A DNA stretch of 64,000 bases from an uncultured Ruminococcus sp. (GTDB taxonomy: Bacteria > Bacillota > Clostridia > Lachnospirales > Lachnospiraceae), in contig USFD01000001.1 of assembly GCA_900553885.1 (NCBI GenBank), positions 1 through 64,000 of the forward strand. The letters run 5' to 3'. The notes beneath the pieces are model-generated. The model had not been told where the DNA came from, ran no database searches, and worked only from the letters and a program-made list of their open reading frames with translations. Positions 37,339 through 46,417 of this stretch are shown in pieces (positions within the stretch are counted from its first letter, which is position 1; each line of letters opens with the position of its first letter). A program made the position numbers and the translations under genes.

Positions 37339-37540
37339 TTTGTTCATTCTTCTGCTGCCGTCTGATCTTCCGCCGATGGCTCCGCTTGGATTCATAACAA
37401 GGACAGCAGATGATAACTGTCCGGAAACTCTGCTTACAGTCCCCGATGCATTTCCGGCAGGTCTCATTGTGTGTAACCCTTCCCCTTTCATTGAGGAAAA
37501 AGGACAGTTCCTGTTTTCTCTTCTTGCTCATTCGCGGCAC
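37331..37540 (-). CDS. Small cysteine-rich protein of clostridial mobile elements
   Basis: A 69-residue basic protein with four to six cysteines (CRKCIGDC and CCPCY) spaced as for a zinc site. Similar small proteins sit before the initiator gene in many Lachnospiraceae elements; the function is unknown. The GTG at 37540 is favoured: AAAGGAGG lies 7 nt upstream, whereas the ATG four codons earlier is too close. Confidence 0.6.
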   Translation of the reverse strand: MPRMSKKRKQELSFFLNERGRVTHNETCRKCIGDCKQSFRTVIICCPCYESKRSHRRKIRRQQKNEQNE

Positions 37541-37594
37541 AGACATTCCTCCTTTCTGCCATCCCGCCGATGCCGTATGCAGGACAGCAAAATA

Positions 37595-37728
37595 TGGTCG
37601 CGTTTCAGTATCATTTTTCACATTTTGGGCCAGTCTAAATGAGCTTTTTTGACCTCAAATATTATCAGACAGGGATTCTACTGCCTGCGGGCAAAAACGC
37701 TGTTTGGTCGTGTTTCGGTGTCATTTTT
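37595..37728. repeat. Two 24-bp repeated boxes upstream of the initiator
   Basis: TGGTCGCGTTTCAGTATCAT at 37595 and TGGTCGTGTTTCGGTGTCAT at 37705, each continuing into a T-run, match at 21 of 24 positions. They are 110 bp apart, direct, next to the replication gene, and could be initiator-binding sites. No supported gene covers them. Confidence 0.4.
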
Positions 37729-37964
37729 GAATAATTTATCTGGACTACCTCCCGAGTCCGGCAGAATGCGAATAGTTCGGAGTCCGTTCCAGTCTCTTTC
37801 TTCTCATGAATCCTCCTTTCATTCTTCCTGTTACGCAGTAACACCACAAATGGGGAAGCCGGCAGTCCTGCCGGGATCTTCCTTTTGTGCTGCGTCTCAC
37901 TTTCCAGTGGACGCTAATATCTGCTAAAGAAGCAGATCATCGAGGGTATGGGGAATTGAAATCC

Positions 37965-38109
37965 CAAGCAAGAGCACTACTCTGGAATACACGATTGTGT
38001 ATTACGAGGTGGATCTTGCTCTTAGAAATCCCCATCAAGATCACGCCCCCAAAAGGGAAGGGAAAATCCATAACATGGATTTCGGTATTACCGGGGTGGA
38101 TCTTGCTCT
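37965..38109. repeat. Non-coding repeats and nested hairpins in the element
   Basis: GGTGGATCTTGCTCT occurs at 38008-38022 and 38095-38109, each followed by a near-identical TAGAAA. Upstream, AGCAAGA pairs with TCTTGCT around an inner ATACAC-GATT-GTGTAT hairpin. The whole stretch 37620-38430 lacks a convincing gene; it may be an origin or transfer site or a structured RNA. Confidence 0.45.
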
Positions 38110-38431
38110 AGAAAAGACACTTCCCTCTGCTTATCCAAAAAATCCGCATGGTTTTTACAAGAAAATGAACAAAAATTTTATTTTTTATGAAAACTACAGA
38201 ATGTTACTTCTTCGGGCGATTTGATATTGTGCTTTTCTAAAAATCTCCTCACTTATCCAAACTGGAAGAAGCAATTTTATAACATCTGAATAGAAAAGTT
38301 TTATTTCACCCTTCACTAATAGAAACGAAATCGGGTGGTTTTACAGTGTGCAAGGAAATTATTTTTAAAAAAGAACATAAAAAAAAGTCACCAGCATAAA
38401 TAAGCTGACGACTCTAAAAATGTCCTCTTCT

Positions 38432-38725
38432 CTAATTTTCCCTGTCAATATTCTTCTGTATTTCCTTCATCAACGAGATTCCTATCTGCAACCCTATTTC
38501 CATATATACACTGGCAGTTTCACTTGTAAGTTCATTACACAGATCCAGTAATTCTGAGTTTGGATTTGGATCATATTTCGCAACTGCTGTCTCAAATCTT
38601 TGATAAATCTCATCCATCCGTTCTTCATAATCCCGATCATCTTTGTCGGGACCAATACCAAACAACAAATAATCTGCGATTCCTCGTACAGTTGCCCTTT
38701 CAAAAATACCTTTTATTTGCGACAT
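38432..38725 (-). CDS. Hypothetical protein, DUF6809-like
   Basis: A 97-residue acidic helical protein (MSQIKGIFERATVRGIADYLLFG...), resembling short proteins annotated as DUF6809 in Clostridia; function unknown. The ATG at 38725 follows GAGGAG with 7-nt spacing. It is divergent from an XRE regulator across a 13-bp inverted repeat, so that regulator probably controls it. Confidence 0.6.
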   Translation of the reverse strand: MSQIKGIFERATVRGIADYLLFGIGPDKDDRDYEERMDEIYQRFETAVAKYDPNPNSELLDLCNELTSETASVYMEIGLQIGISLMKEIQKNIDREN

Positions 38726-38763
38726 CCTTTTTCTCCTCATATGTTGTTTTCATATTCATGATT

Positions 38764-38800
38764 ATACTCGGATATTCGTACATTTTCAATATCCGAGTAT
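38764..38800. promoter_or_regulatory. Probable XRE operator
   Basis: Perfect inverted repeat ATACTCGGATATT / AATATCCGAGTAT with an 11-bp spacer, in the 123-bp gap between the divergent DUF6809-like and XRE genes. Confidence 0.65.
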
Positions 38801-38848
38801 ATCAATAAAATAATCACATATACTACAGTAGGAGAATGAAACGGAGAC

Positions 38849-39058
38849 ATGATTAGCTATCGCCCACTCTTTAAAACTATGGCTCAAAAGAATATCTCGT
38901 CCTATGCGCTTTTTAAAATGGGATTTTCAAAAGCAACCTATCATTCCATTAAAAAGGGCAATAGCATCAGTACAAATACAGTCAACCAATTGTGCCGACT
39001 GTTACACTGTTCTGTTTCTGATATTATGGAATATATTGATGATGAACAACATGGTTAA
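38849..39058 (+). CDS. XRE/Cro-family transcriptional regulator
   Basis: A 69-residue single-domain helix-turn-helix protein (ISSYALFKMGFSKATYHSIKKGNSISTNTVNQLCRLLHCSVSDIM). Small Cro-like proteins of this kind are widespread in Firmicute elements. GGAGAC precedes the ATG at 38849. It probably binds the palindrome upstream and represses itself and the divergent gene, acting as the element's maintenance switch. Confidence 0.85.
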   Translation: MISYRPLFKTMAQKNISSYALFKMGFSKATYHSIKKGNSISTNTVNQLCRLLHCSVSDIMEYIDDEQHG

Positions 39059-39386
39059 ACTCACTGGCTAAAAAAATCAATACAAGTAATTCTCTACATT
39101 TTTACGATTATTACAAACCAAACACTGTTCTCATTACAAAATATTCGAAGAACATTATATTAAACAGCATGCCCTGTATCTATGGAAATATCTTGTCCGT
39201 TCAAGATTCATTATACATATGAATGTTACAATGCGGCAGAGCCGCCAGTCCGGTGTGGCGTCGGAATAATCAACATGTATTCTATAGTAAGCATATCCTG
39301 TTCTATACTTATCAAAAACTTATTCTTTGTGCCTTCATAAATCGAAATCAGATACTTCTATATACTTATCTGTTATTTTAACACAT
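39059..39386. other. AT-rich intergenic region
   Basis: No gene is supported on either strand. It separates the XRE switch from the convergent Abi_2 gene. Confidence 0.4.
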
Positions 39387-39442
39387 AAAAAGAGGAGCCA
39401 GACTTCTCCGACTCCTCCAAGTATGTGTCCGCAAACACATAC
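39387..39442 (-). terminator. Hairpins downstream of the Abi_2 gene
   Basis: GAGGAG/CTCCTC stem (39392-39417), followed on the minus strand by TTTTTATG. A second hairpin, GTATGTGT/AACACATAC, is next to it at 39421-39442. Confidence 0.55.
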
Positions 39443-39490
39443 CCCAATTGCTATTAATAATATACTATAACCACAAAAAATATGCAATCC

Positions 39491-39538
39491 TCTAAAGAGA
39501 ACTTTTTAATATTGTCTAAAGAGAACTTTTTAATATTG
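39491..39538. repeat. 24-bp tandem duplication at the end of the Abi_2 gene
   Basis: Two exact head-to-tail 24-bp copies starting TCTAAAGAGAACTTTTTAAT. One copy holds the last codons and TAG stop; the other lies just beyond it. Confidence 0.8.
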
Positions 39539-40505
39539 TCATGCGAGAAGCTAAATCTGGATGAATAGTAAGCCTTGTAACTTCAGGATTTACAGAGTTT
39601 TCGTATTCCTTTGTGATTTTTTCAAATTCACGTATAAATATTTTAAGTTCTGTTTTGGTTACTTTCAGCAATTTCAGATAATAGCAAATTAGAATGATAT
39701 AATCTCCAATAGTTTTAAAATTTATGTATGGAAGCCCTATTTCCAAAATTAGACATTGCTTCATTGGTCTAGAAGGATCCATTTTTCTGAATCGGGTATC
39801 ATAAACAACATCATTATGAGCAATAGCATTTCGCAAATCTTTGAGAGCGTATACATATTTATAAACTAATTCTCGATAGGTATCACAGGACAGATTAATG
39901 CCTATCGCTCGTGAAATTTTTTCTCTCATATCTATCGTTAGACAGGAAAGAAGATATCCAAAATCGCCCATAGTCAAAATTTCAAATACTGCCCAAATTG
40001 GAACCTCATTATAATTTACATTATTATAAAAATGAGTAATCTTTGGATTATCCTTTCGATATGCTCCTGCAATAGAATTTTGAATAGAGCCCTGTAAATT
40101 CAACTTATTAATCTGAAATTTTTTCTTAATATCTTCTGAGGTTCCGGGTGATGCATTTTTGTAACTGTTTACAACTTTATCATACATATCATAAATACTA
40201 TTCGATCCTACTTCGTCCATGATTGTATTAAGTGCAATATTTTTCAGTGCAGTCTCTATAAACATCATTTTTCCATACAACAATGACTTTAATTTTGTAT
40301 CATACTGGATTGTCGCATTAATTTCATTATACGATATAAAAGGGAGTCTATTCTGAGAAGATACAAAGAAACGATATCCTTTATAACCATGAAAATATCC
40401 AGTATTAATCAATTGCTGTTTCTGTGAACTTCCAGAAATTGCAATCCCATTCTTACGAAGATGACGCATAAGTGCATCGGTAGATTTATAATCTTTTGTT
40501 GGCAT
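39516..40505 (-). CDS. Abi_2 (AbiD/AbiF-like) abortive-infection protein
   Basis: A 329-residue cytosolic protein with the Abi_2 pattern: an N-terminal segment LMRHLRKNGIAISGSSQKQQLINTGYF, a middle FIETALKNIALNTI, and YKYVYALKDLRNAIAHND, the R-x4-6-H motif of HEPN RNases (likely Arg-Asn-Ala-Ile-Ala-His). Lactococcal AbiD/AbiF proteins of this family abort phage infection. The start at 40505 follows TAGGAGACATT. It lies beside the BREX-like operon on the same strand, consistent with a defence island. Confidence 0.85.
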   Translation of the reverse strand: MPTKDYKSTDALMRHLRKNGIAISGSSQKQQLINTGYFHGYKGYRFFVSSQNRLPFISYNEINATIQYDTKLKSLLYGKMMFIETALKNIALNTIMDEVGSNSIYDMYDKVVNSYKNASPGTSEDIKKKFQINKLNLQGSIQNSIAGAYRKDNPKITHFYNNVNYNEVPIWAVFEILTMGDFGYLLSCLTIDMREKISRAIGINLSCDTYRELVYKYVYALKDLRNAIAHNDVVYDTRFRKMDPSRPMKQCLILEIGLPYINFKTIGDYIILICYYLKLLKVTKTELKIFIREFEKITKEYENSVNPEVTRLTIHPDLASRMTILKSSL

Positions 40506-40639
40506 AATGTCTCCTAAAAAATTTGATATATCCAGTATAATACAAATATTCCCTATTAACAAGATAACCGTCCCAAGTAGTACCGCCGTAAAATTTAAAA
40601 TTACCCTGGCCTTTGCGAGTTAGAGTAATTCACTATAAT

Positions 40640-40828
40640 TCATATGCGATTTTTGATAGATTGGAGTTTTTCACTCCAAGGTGCCAGCTCTGGCAGTTGT
40701 TCATCGGTCATATCTTTACATGACCGGTGCTCCAGCAGAAATTTAAGATATCCATAAATATTCAGCCCATGTGCTTTTGCCATTCCAACCATTGTGCAGA
40801 CTACCGCACTGGCATTCTCTCCGGTCAC
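40640..40828 (-). pseudogene. IS66 transposase C-terminal fragment
   Basis: The 62-residue frame (NASAVVCTMVGMAKAHGLNIYGYLKFLLEH ... QLPELAPWSEKLQ) matches the C-terminal domain of IS66 TnpC. The rest of the transposase is missing upstream, so this is debris between the Abi_2 gene and the defence operon. Confidence 0.75.
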
Positions 40829-40994
40829 GACCAGAAAGCCTCTAGAACAGGTTTTTCCTTTTCGAGACGAAGCTATTTCCGCTTTTCATAATCACCGGGA
40901 TACTTTTTTGTTAATGGAATCCTCAATGACGAATAACCGATTGCAGTATTGGACACCCTGTACTGCCGACTGGTTGTAATCATACTATTTCCCT

Positions 40995-41183
40995 TTGGGA
41001 ACAGCATCGATAAAGTATCAGCGGATATACCCAACAAGAGCAGCGTCTAGTCCACGGAAGATTGTTGTATTCCCCCGGAAGCGAAAAGATAAAGACGGGA
41101 ATAGAGATGAAGCAATGCTGGGATCGATCATGCCATGGTCGAAAGAACTTCCGGATGAATGTTATAGTAAGCGCCGCCAATGA
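40995..41183 (+). pseudogene. Possible second IS66-related remnant
   Basis: A 62-residue frame on the plus strand ends with MLGSIMPWSKELPDEC, which resembles the PWSxxxPxxC tail of IS66 transposases. There is no start context. The GCGCCGC/GCGGCGC hairpin at 41171-41193 overlaps its end and may act as a weak terminator for the desulfurase transcript. Confidence 0.4.
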
Positions 41184-41269
41184 ACAGCGGCGCATGACTT
41201 ATCAACCGCGACCTTCCAGAGCATGCCCCAGAGAAATGGGATAAGTAAAAAAACCTCCTTACCATTCAC

Positions 41270-42388
41270 TTACTTCCTCAAAATACCAATCAACGCCTCT
41301 GCAATCGCTAAGGCTTCTTCTTCTGTATTCTCCACACCGAAGGAAATGCGTATCGTGCCTTTTGCATATTCTTCCGGCACATGAATCGCCTCTATCACAT
41401 GAGAGACACGAGCATTTACTGAATCGCATGCGGAGCCAGTGGAAATACAGATTCCCTTCAGGTCCAACCGATGAAGTAGCATCTCGCCATCAGCTCCTTT
41501 GATGGAAATATTTACATTTCCAGGAAGATGATAGCTATTGCCGTTTCTTCTGTACTCAATGCCCGCAAAAGTCAACGTATCCAGAAGAATTTTCTCTAGC
41601 TTTCGGAGTCTCTGTGAGGACGCTTCCATGCGATTGCAGTTCTTTTTCAGAGCTACAGCCATAGCTGCGATTGCCGCCACGTTCTCTGTGCCGCCACGTC
41701 TACCGTGCTCCTGTGAGCCGCCATCAGCATAAGGATGAAGCTCTACGCCTTTACGGATATACAGAAATCCGCTGCCCTTCATTCCGTTAAATTTATGTGC
41801 CGACGCAGAGAGCATATCAACGTCAAGTTCTTTCACATTAATTGGAATATGACCAACCGCCTGCACTGCGTCGGTATGGAACAGTGTACCATGTTCATGC
41901 GCAATTCTGGTAAGCTCCTTGATCGGTTCGATTGTCCCAATCTCGTTATTAGCCAGCATAACAGAGACGAGTCTCGTATTGTCCGTTATATACTGTGAAA
42001 GCTTTTCCGGCTGCACAATACCATCATCCGTCACCGGCAGGTAAGTTACTGGATAGCCGAGCAGCTCGATTGCCGCGCAAGTATTCAATACAGCATGGTG
42101 CTCAATCTTGGATGTAATGATTGTTCGCATTTTTGCGTCGGGAAATACTGAACTCTTAATCGCCCAGTTGTTACTCTCGGTACCGCCAGAGGTAAAATAG
42201 ATTTCGTCCGGCTCCGCTCCTATGCACGCAGCAATAGTTTCACGAGCCTCGGAGATTGCCTTCTTGGCCGGTTTGGCGAAGAAATACGGCTGTGAAGCAT
42301 TACCATATTCCCCAGTTAAAAAGGGCATAGCTGTTTCCAACGCATCTGTATCTAATTTCGTTGTCGCTGCATTATCAGCATAAATCAC
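41270..42388 (-). CDS. Cysteine desulfurase, IscS/NifS/DndA type
   Basis: PLP enzyme of 372 residues that moves sulfur from cysteine to its own cysteine persulfide. The PLP Lys is at about 199 in SASAHKFNG, the cofactor stacking His and Asp are in IEHHAV and HTDAVQAVGH, and the active-site Cys is at about 321 in STGSACDS. There is no IscU or tRNA thiolase gene nearby. Instead it ends an operon holding a PAPS-reductase/ferredoxin protein, so it resembles DndA in supplying sulfur to a DNA-modifying complex; the target is inferred. The start is at 42388, 15 bp after the zinc-ribbon gene. Confidence 0.92.
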   Translation of the reverse strand: MIYADNAATTKLDTDALETAMPFLTGEYGNASQPYFFAKPAKKAISEARETIAACIGAEPDEIYFTSGGTESNNWAIKSSVFPDAKMRTIITSKIEHHAVLNTCAAIELLGYPVTYLPVTDDGIVQPEKLSQYITDNTRLVSVMLANNEIGTIEPIKELTRIAHEHGTLFHTDAVQAVGHIPINVKELDVDMLSASAHKFNGMKGSGFLYIRKGVELHPYADGGSQEHGRRGGTENVAAIAAMAVALKKNCNRMEASSQRLRKLEKILLDTLTFAGIEYRRNGNSYHLPGNVNISIKGADGEMLLHRLDLKGICISTGSACDSVNARVSHVIEAIHVPEEYAKGTIRISFGVENTEEEALAIAEALIGILRK

Positions 42389-42403
42389 AAAATTCCACCT
42401 GCC

Positions 42404-42598
42404 TCACTCAAAAAGTTTGCACCCCTCATTTTTGAACTCTTCGATTTTGTCCTGAAGTTCCTCAGTGGTCACTTCCAATTGCTCAGCTAAACAAGATATA
42501 CAATAAAAATTCTTAGAACTTTTCCCCATCAGTTTTTTTGTAAGTCCTATTTCGTTTTTACTGATATTCTTTTTTCCGCAAATATAACAGTCTGCCAT
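42404..42598 (-). CDS. Small zinc-ribbon protein of the defence operon
   Basis: A 64-residue protein with two CxxC knuckles (CYICGKK and CISCLAE), followed by a predicted helix pair (LEVTTEELQDKIEEFKNEGC). It is probably a zinc or Fe-S (rubredoxin-like) domain. The ATG at 42598 lies one base past the brxL stop; a longer frame to 42664 would overlap brxL. The ribosome site is weak, so translation probably depends on brxL. Its position between brxL and the desulfurase suggests a role in sulfur or electron transfer; I do not recognise the family. Confidence 0.65.
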   Translation of the reverse strand: MADCYICGKKNISKNEIGLTKKLMGKSSKNFYCISCLAEQLEVTTEELQDKIEEFKNEGCKLFE

Positions 42599-42599
42599 C

Positions 42600-44114
42600 T
42601 TAATCATTGTCATAATCTCTGCACACAGTAAATGCAGGTATGTCCTTTCCTTTATACTCATCATCCAGCAAGCCTAACTGATATTTGATGGTATCTCTCA
42701 TTTTTCTTGCCCTGTCCAAACAGTATCGCTTGAAATCGTCAGATGAGATATCACTAGGTTGCCTTACGTTAGGGAATAGAAGTTTTAAATACGCCGTAGA
42801 AATTCTTTTTACTGCCTCCGTATCTCTTGTGTCTGCGCCGTCAGGAACAACAACAAGCTCATCAACTATTGCTCTATAGCTCATATCATCTCTTAGTTCA
42901 TGCATGATTGAACAGAAGTATTCCGAGTTTAAAGCCCAACCGGATGCCTTTAAATCATCGTTCATTCTCGGAATGTTCCAACCTTTTATAAAACCATGAA
43001 ACCTATCAATAAGTGCAGATTCATGAAAAACTTTTGGAAGCTCCACGAACATGTTTCCATAACCGTCTTCTTCCATAGATGCTTTGCTTATATTTCCACA
43101 TAAAATCATTCCTGCATAAGCGGTACCCTCGTGATTACCGACAGTATAGACACCAGATTCAAGATATCCCTTAAGGGCGGCTCTCATTTCATCAGTATCC
43201 GTAAATGAAATCGTCTGAACCTCATCAAGCGTGATGAAATCGTTTCCTGCCACCAAGCCTTCCATATGACGGTTTTGATCATAAAACATTTTTGCACGGC
43301 TCATAATTCCGCCGCTTGACAGCCAGCCAAAACGACTTACTCGTCCGAACAAATAAGATTTCCCTGTCCCCTTAGGCGCTAATTCTATTAAATTCAATCT
43401 TTTTTCTATGAAAGGAAGCAGACGTGTAAGCATGGTGAGCTTCTTTTCTTCATCGCCGTTATACCCGTCAGCATTATAGTCCACTGCGCCCAAAATAATA
43501 TCGATCCATTCCTTCGTGGAGAATTCTTTTCTTGCATCCTTAAAATAATCAATGTCTATTCTGTATGGACAAAACGGTTTAAAAGAAAGCAACTTAATCT
43601 TTCCTTTTTTGCCGGCTTTAGATCTGTCCCGATTTTTATTAACGTTGAATGACCATTCGTGCTCATACTCGTCAGGGGACTGATATCCCAGTTCGACCAT
43701 TCCCCACGTCTCATATTCATGAATAAGATCGGCCTTGCATTCATTCCAGACATTTTCATCAATCAGTGTGTCTTTAAACGAAAGTCCAAAATCAGGCAGT
43801 GAGAATGAAACCTTTCCTGTCTTTATATCTATGTCGATAGATATTTTGGCTAAAAATCTTACAGTCTCCTGTTCTATGACCACACGATTTTTTATTGAAT
43901 TCCAATCTTCTTTTTTAGGAAGATAGGTATGTACAAATTTTAAGACCCTATCCACATCAAAAGTGCCATTCTCATCTTCAAATTTCCGAAGGATCCAATC
44001 CCTCATAAAAGATGGAAGGCTAAGTGCTGAAAAGACGTTACTCTGCTTTTTGAGATCTTTGTACACAACCATCTCATCAAAGCAATTCTTTAATTTTTCC
44101 TCAGTAATAGTCAC
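42600..44114 (-). CDS. brxL: BrxL-like AAA+ ATPase, short form
   Basis: A 504-residue relative of BREX BrxL. After an N-terminal domain (about 1-200) comes the AAA+ core: Walker A in PKGTGKSY (about 247-253), Walker B FITLDEVQ, and the family segment AALKGYLESGVYTVGNHEGTAYAGMILCGN with the ESALIDRFHGFIKGW arginine-finger region. Full-length BrxL of type 1 BREX is about 680 residues, with a Lon-like C-terminal domain; that domain is absent here. It is 19 bp downstream of pglZ. BrxL forms DNA-binding hexamers needed for phage exclusion in type 1 systems. Confidence 0.85.
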   Translation of the reverse strand: MTITEEKLKNCFDEMVVYKDLKKQSNVFSALSLPSFMRDWILRKFEDENGTFDVDRVLKFVHTYLPKKEDWNSIKNRVVIEQETVRFLAKISIDIDIKTGKVSFSLPDFGLSFKDTLIDENVWNECKADLIHEYETWGMVELGYQSPDEYEHEWSFNVNKNRDRSKAGKKGKIKLLSFKPFCPYRIDIDYFKDARKEFSTKEWIDIILGAVDYNADGYNGDEEKKLTMLTRLLPFIEKRLNLIELAPKGTGKSYLFGRVSRFGWLSSGGIMSRAKMFYDQNRHMEGLVAGNDFITLDEVQTISFTDTDEMRAALKGYLESGVYTVGNHEGTAYAGMILCGNISKASMEEDGYGNMFVELPKVFHESALIDRFHGFIKGWNIPRMNDDLKASGWALNSEYFCSIMHELRDDMSYRAIVDELVVVPDGADTRDTEAVKRISTAYLKLLFPNVRQPSDISSDDFKRYCLDRARKMRDTIKYQLGLLDDEYKGKDIPAFTVCRDYDND

Positions 44115-44132
44115 TTAGATTCCTCCTACTCA

Positions 44133-46412
44133 TCAAAACAAATCATCGAAATCGTCATTCATAGTTGCACTCTTACCGGCTGCTTCGATTTCTATATGAC
44201 CGGCGAGATCATTGCCCAGATAAACATCTGCTGAATACGTTCCCGATCTTTTAATATCTGGAATATCAACTTTGAAATGATTATCATCAATACATTCGGA
44301 CTGATATCTCTTATTTTCATACCCTATGGTCAGAGTATCTCTTATAGTTTTATTTACATATAAGGTTACAGTAATTCCCTTTTTATAATCAGCCTTAATC
44401 TTTTCTCCATCAACGACTGTCACAACAAAGCTGCTATCATTCAGCGAAAAGGTAATGATCGGTACAATAACCTCTTCCAGCGAAGCTCCTCCGTGTACTT
44501 CTACATTGGCCTCTCGGCTACCCTTAAATCTTCCATAATCAGCAAGAACTATATATCCTCGATCTTCCTCATTTATTGCAAATGGAAGATCACATCCAGA
44601 AAAGAATTTACAACACCTTCCTGAATGTTTACCCTTTGTATCGGTTTCGTATTTTTCTTTCTTATTACGCAACACCGCAAGACGTGATGCTCCGTGATCA
44701 CTTGCAATCACAACGCGTTCGTACTTTCTAAGGCCTAATGTCGTAGCGACATCACTAACTGCTTTTTCAATGATTTCCAACTCCCTTGCCAAATGAATAG
44801 GATAAGGATTTTTCGAACTATAGTAATATCCACCTTTATCTTTATGTTTTATTTCATCAAGTTCCTCCTCTTTCGGATGCCTTAAATCTTCTGGCCAGTT
44901 ATTAAAGAAGGCATTGTTTTCACAAGTAATAGTGGGCAGTTCAGCCCTGCCGATTTCTACAGAAATTTTCAGCCCGCGTCTTCTTGCAAGTTCCGCAATG
45001 AATCCAAGATATTCTACTCCAAGTGCATCAATCCAAAAAAGCTGAGTAGACCCGTCATTCTTTTCTTTAACAAGCTCATCTCTCTTCGGAAGACGATTAT
45101 ATATTCTCTCAAGCGCAAGTTTGTCTACTTCTTTCAAAAAATCATCGGTTAGACTATTTCTAAGCTTGAGTTCCTTATATTTTTCAAAATATGTTGTTAT
45201 TCTAGCAGCAAATCCAGAATCAAGCCCATTCCCATTAAACGGATATCTGTTGGTATAAGCAGCAAGATCTGGGTATAACTCCCCAAGATTCTCAGGCAGG
45301 CCATTATTGGCAATCCAAATGATAACCTCCTGCTTTTCAACCAAAGTATTATCCGTTAATTTATAAACACTTTCACCGACGTTTACACGATTGTCATTTA
45401 CAAAGGGAGCTATTTCTGCTTCGGGATAATGTGATAACAGTCTTTTCCGTTCTTTATAAAATTGCTGATACTCAGCATTTGTATGAGAAACGGCAATAAT
45501 AGCACATAGTATTCCTTTCTTGAAACCGGAAAGTCCTGTACTGTTTTTTAAAACATATCCCAAGTATTTACCTTCATATGCTTTGGCATTCATCACCAAA
45601 TAGATGTAAAACAACCAACTATTATACTCCTCTCCATATAGTAAACCGTAAAAATCAGCATCCTGAAAATCAGTAAATCCATATTCTTCAAACAACTTGT
45701 TAGTTTGAAAATTCATATTCCGAAGATCTGTAAGCAACTTCTCCCACATATCTTCTGTCCCGTACTCCTTAGGGACTTCATCCATGTTTATATTTTTGGC
45801 AATCGCTTCATAAGAATCTCTTACACGCTGAATAGGAAGCAAGGAATCTCTAAATTCCATAATAGTGTTCGCAGACACTTCATTATTGGCCCCGCCTTCC
45901 AGAACTTTCAGAAGATTTTTTACTCCATTTATTTTATATATTCCAAGTCCAGGATCAGAAAATTTAAAGCACAGTGATGTAGCAAGTTCATCACTAAATG
46001 CAACCCTTCCGCTTTCAACCAACCTTTTATCATTCTTTACAAGTAATCTTACCTGAGGCTCTACACATCTCAGCAACAAAACGACCTGAGCATTTCCCAG
46101 ATTGTAATCTTTCAGTTCGGTCAAAACATCGTTTACTCTTTCGTTGCCGCATAAAGCAAGGTATTCCCCCAAACCGAGCATCACAATATTATTGTAAGAA
46201 AATGAAACATCCGCTGTTTCAAGTTTTTCTCTCATCGCATCTAAATCAGGAAGTTTGTCGACATTTTTGCAGCATTCACTTATACGCAAAAAACTGATCG
46301 CTCTGCTTTTTAAGTTATCTATTACTTCTCCGTATTCCTTATCTCCGACTACCATGTAAAAAGGCTTATGGATTTTTGAAGCAAAATAGTCTTCTATTGG
46401 CTTCATATTCAT
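44133..46412 (-). CDS. pglZ: PglZ-domain protein
   Basis: A 759-residue protein. The PglZ/alkaline-phosphatase-like domain lies in the second half: FWIDALGVEYLGF with the first metal Asp, VVIASDHGASRLAVL with the Asp-His pair, and a late GGASLEEVIVP. The C-terminal 100 residues form a beta domain. PglZ is the hallmark protein of BREX and Pgl systems and acts with BrxC; a metal-dependent nuclease or phosphodiesterase activity has been proposed for the family. It is 6 bp from brxC in one operon. Confidence 0.9.
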   Translation of the reverse strand: MNMKPIEDYFASKIHKPFYMVVGDKEYGEVIDNLKSRAISFLRISECCKNVDKLPDLDAMREKLETADVSFSYNNIVMLGLGEYLALCGNERVNDVLTELKDYNLGNAQVVLLLRCVEPQVRLLVKNDKRLVESGRVAFSDELATSLCFKFSDPGLGIYKINGVKNLLKVLEGGANNEVSANTIMEFRDSLLPIQRVRDSYEAIAKNINMDEVPKEYGTEDMWEKLLTDLRNMNFQTNKLFEEYGFTDFQDADFYGLLYGEEYNSWLFYIYLVMNAKAYEGKYLGYVLKNSTGLSGFKKGILCAIIAVSHTNAEYQQFYKERKRLLSHYPEAEIAPFVNDNRVNVGESVYKLTDNTLVEKQEVIIWIANNGLPENLGELYPDLAAYTNRYPFNGNGLDSGFAARITTYFEKYKELKLRNSLTDDFLKEVDKLALERIYNRLPKRDELVKEKNDGSTQLFWIDALGVEYLGFIAELARRRGLKISVEIGRAELPTITCENNAFFNNWPEDLRHPKEEELDEIKHKDKGGYYYSSKNPYPIHLARELEIIEKAVSDVATTLGLRKYERVVIASDHGASRLAVLRNKKEKYETDTKGKHSGRCCKFFSGCDLPFAINEEDRGYIVLADYGRFKGSREANVEVHGGASLEEVIVPIITFSLNDSSFVVTVVDGEKIKADYKKGITVTLYVNKTIRDTLTIGYENKRYQSECIDDNHFKVDIPDIKRSGTYSADVYLGNDLAGHIEIEAAGKSATMNDDFDDLF

Positions 46413-46417
46413 GAGGA

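Noticed and set aside
37665..37847. 60-codon minus-strand frame
   Set aside because: It has no ribosome site, and its sequence is part of the repeated box region.
41171..41193. Strong terminator of the defence operon
   Set aside because: The GC stem is perfect, but no T-run follows on the minus strand.
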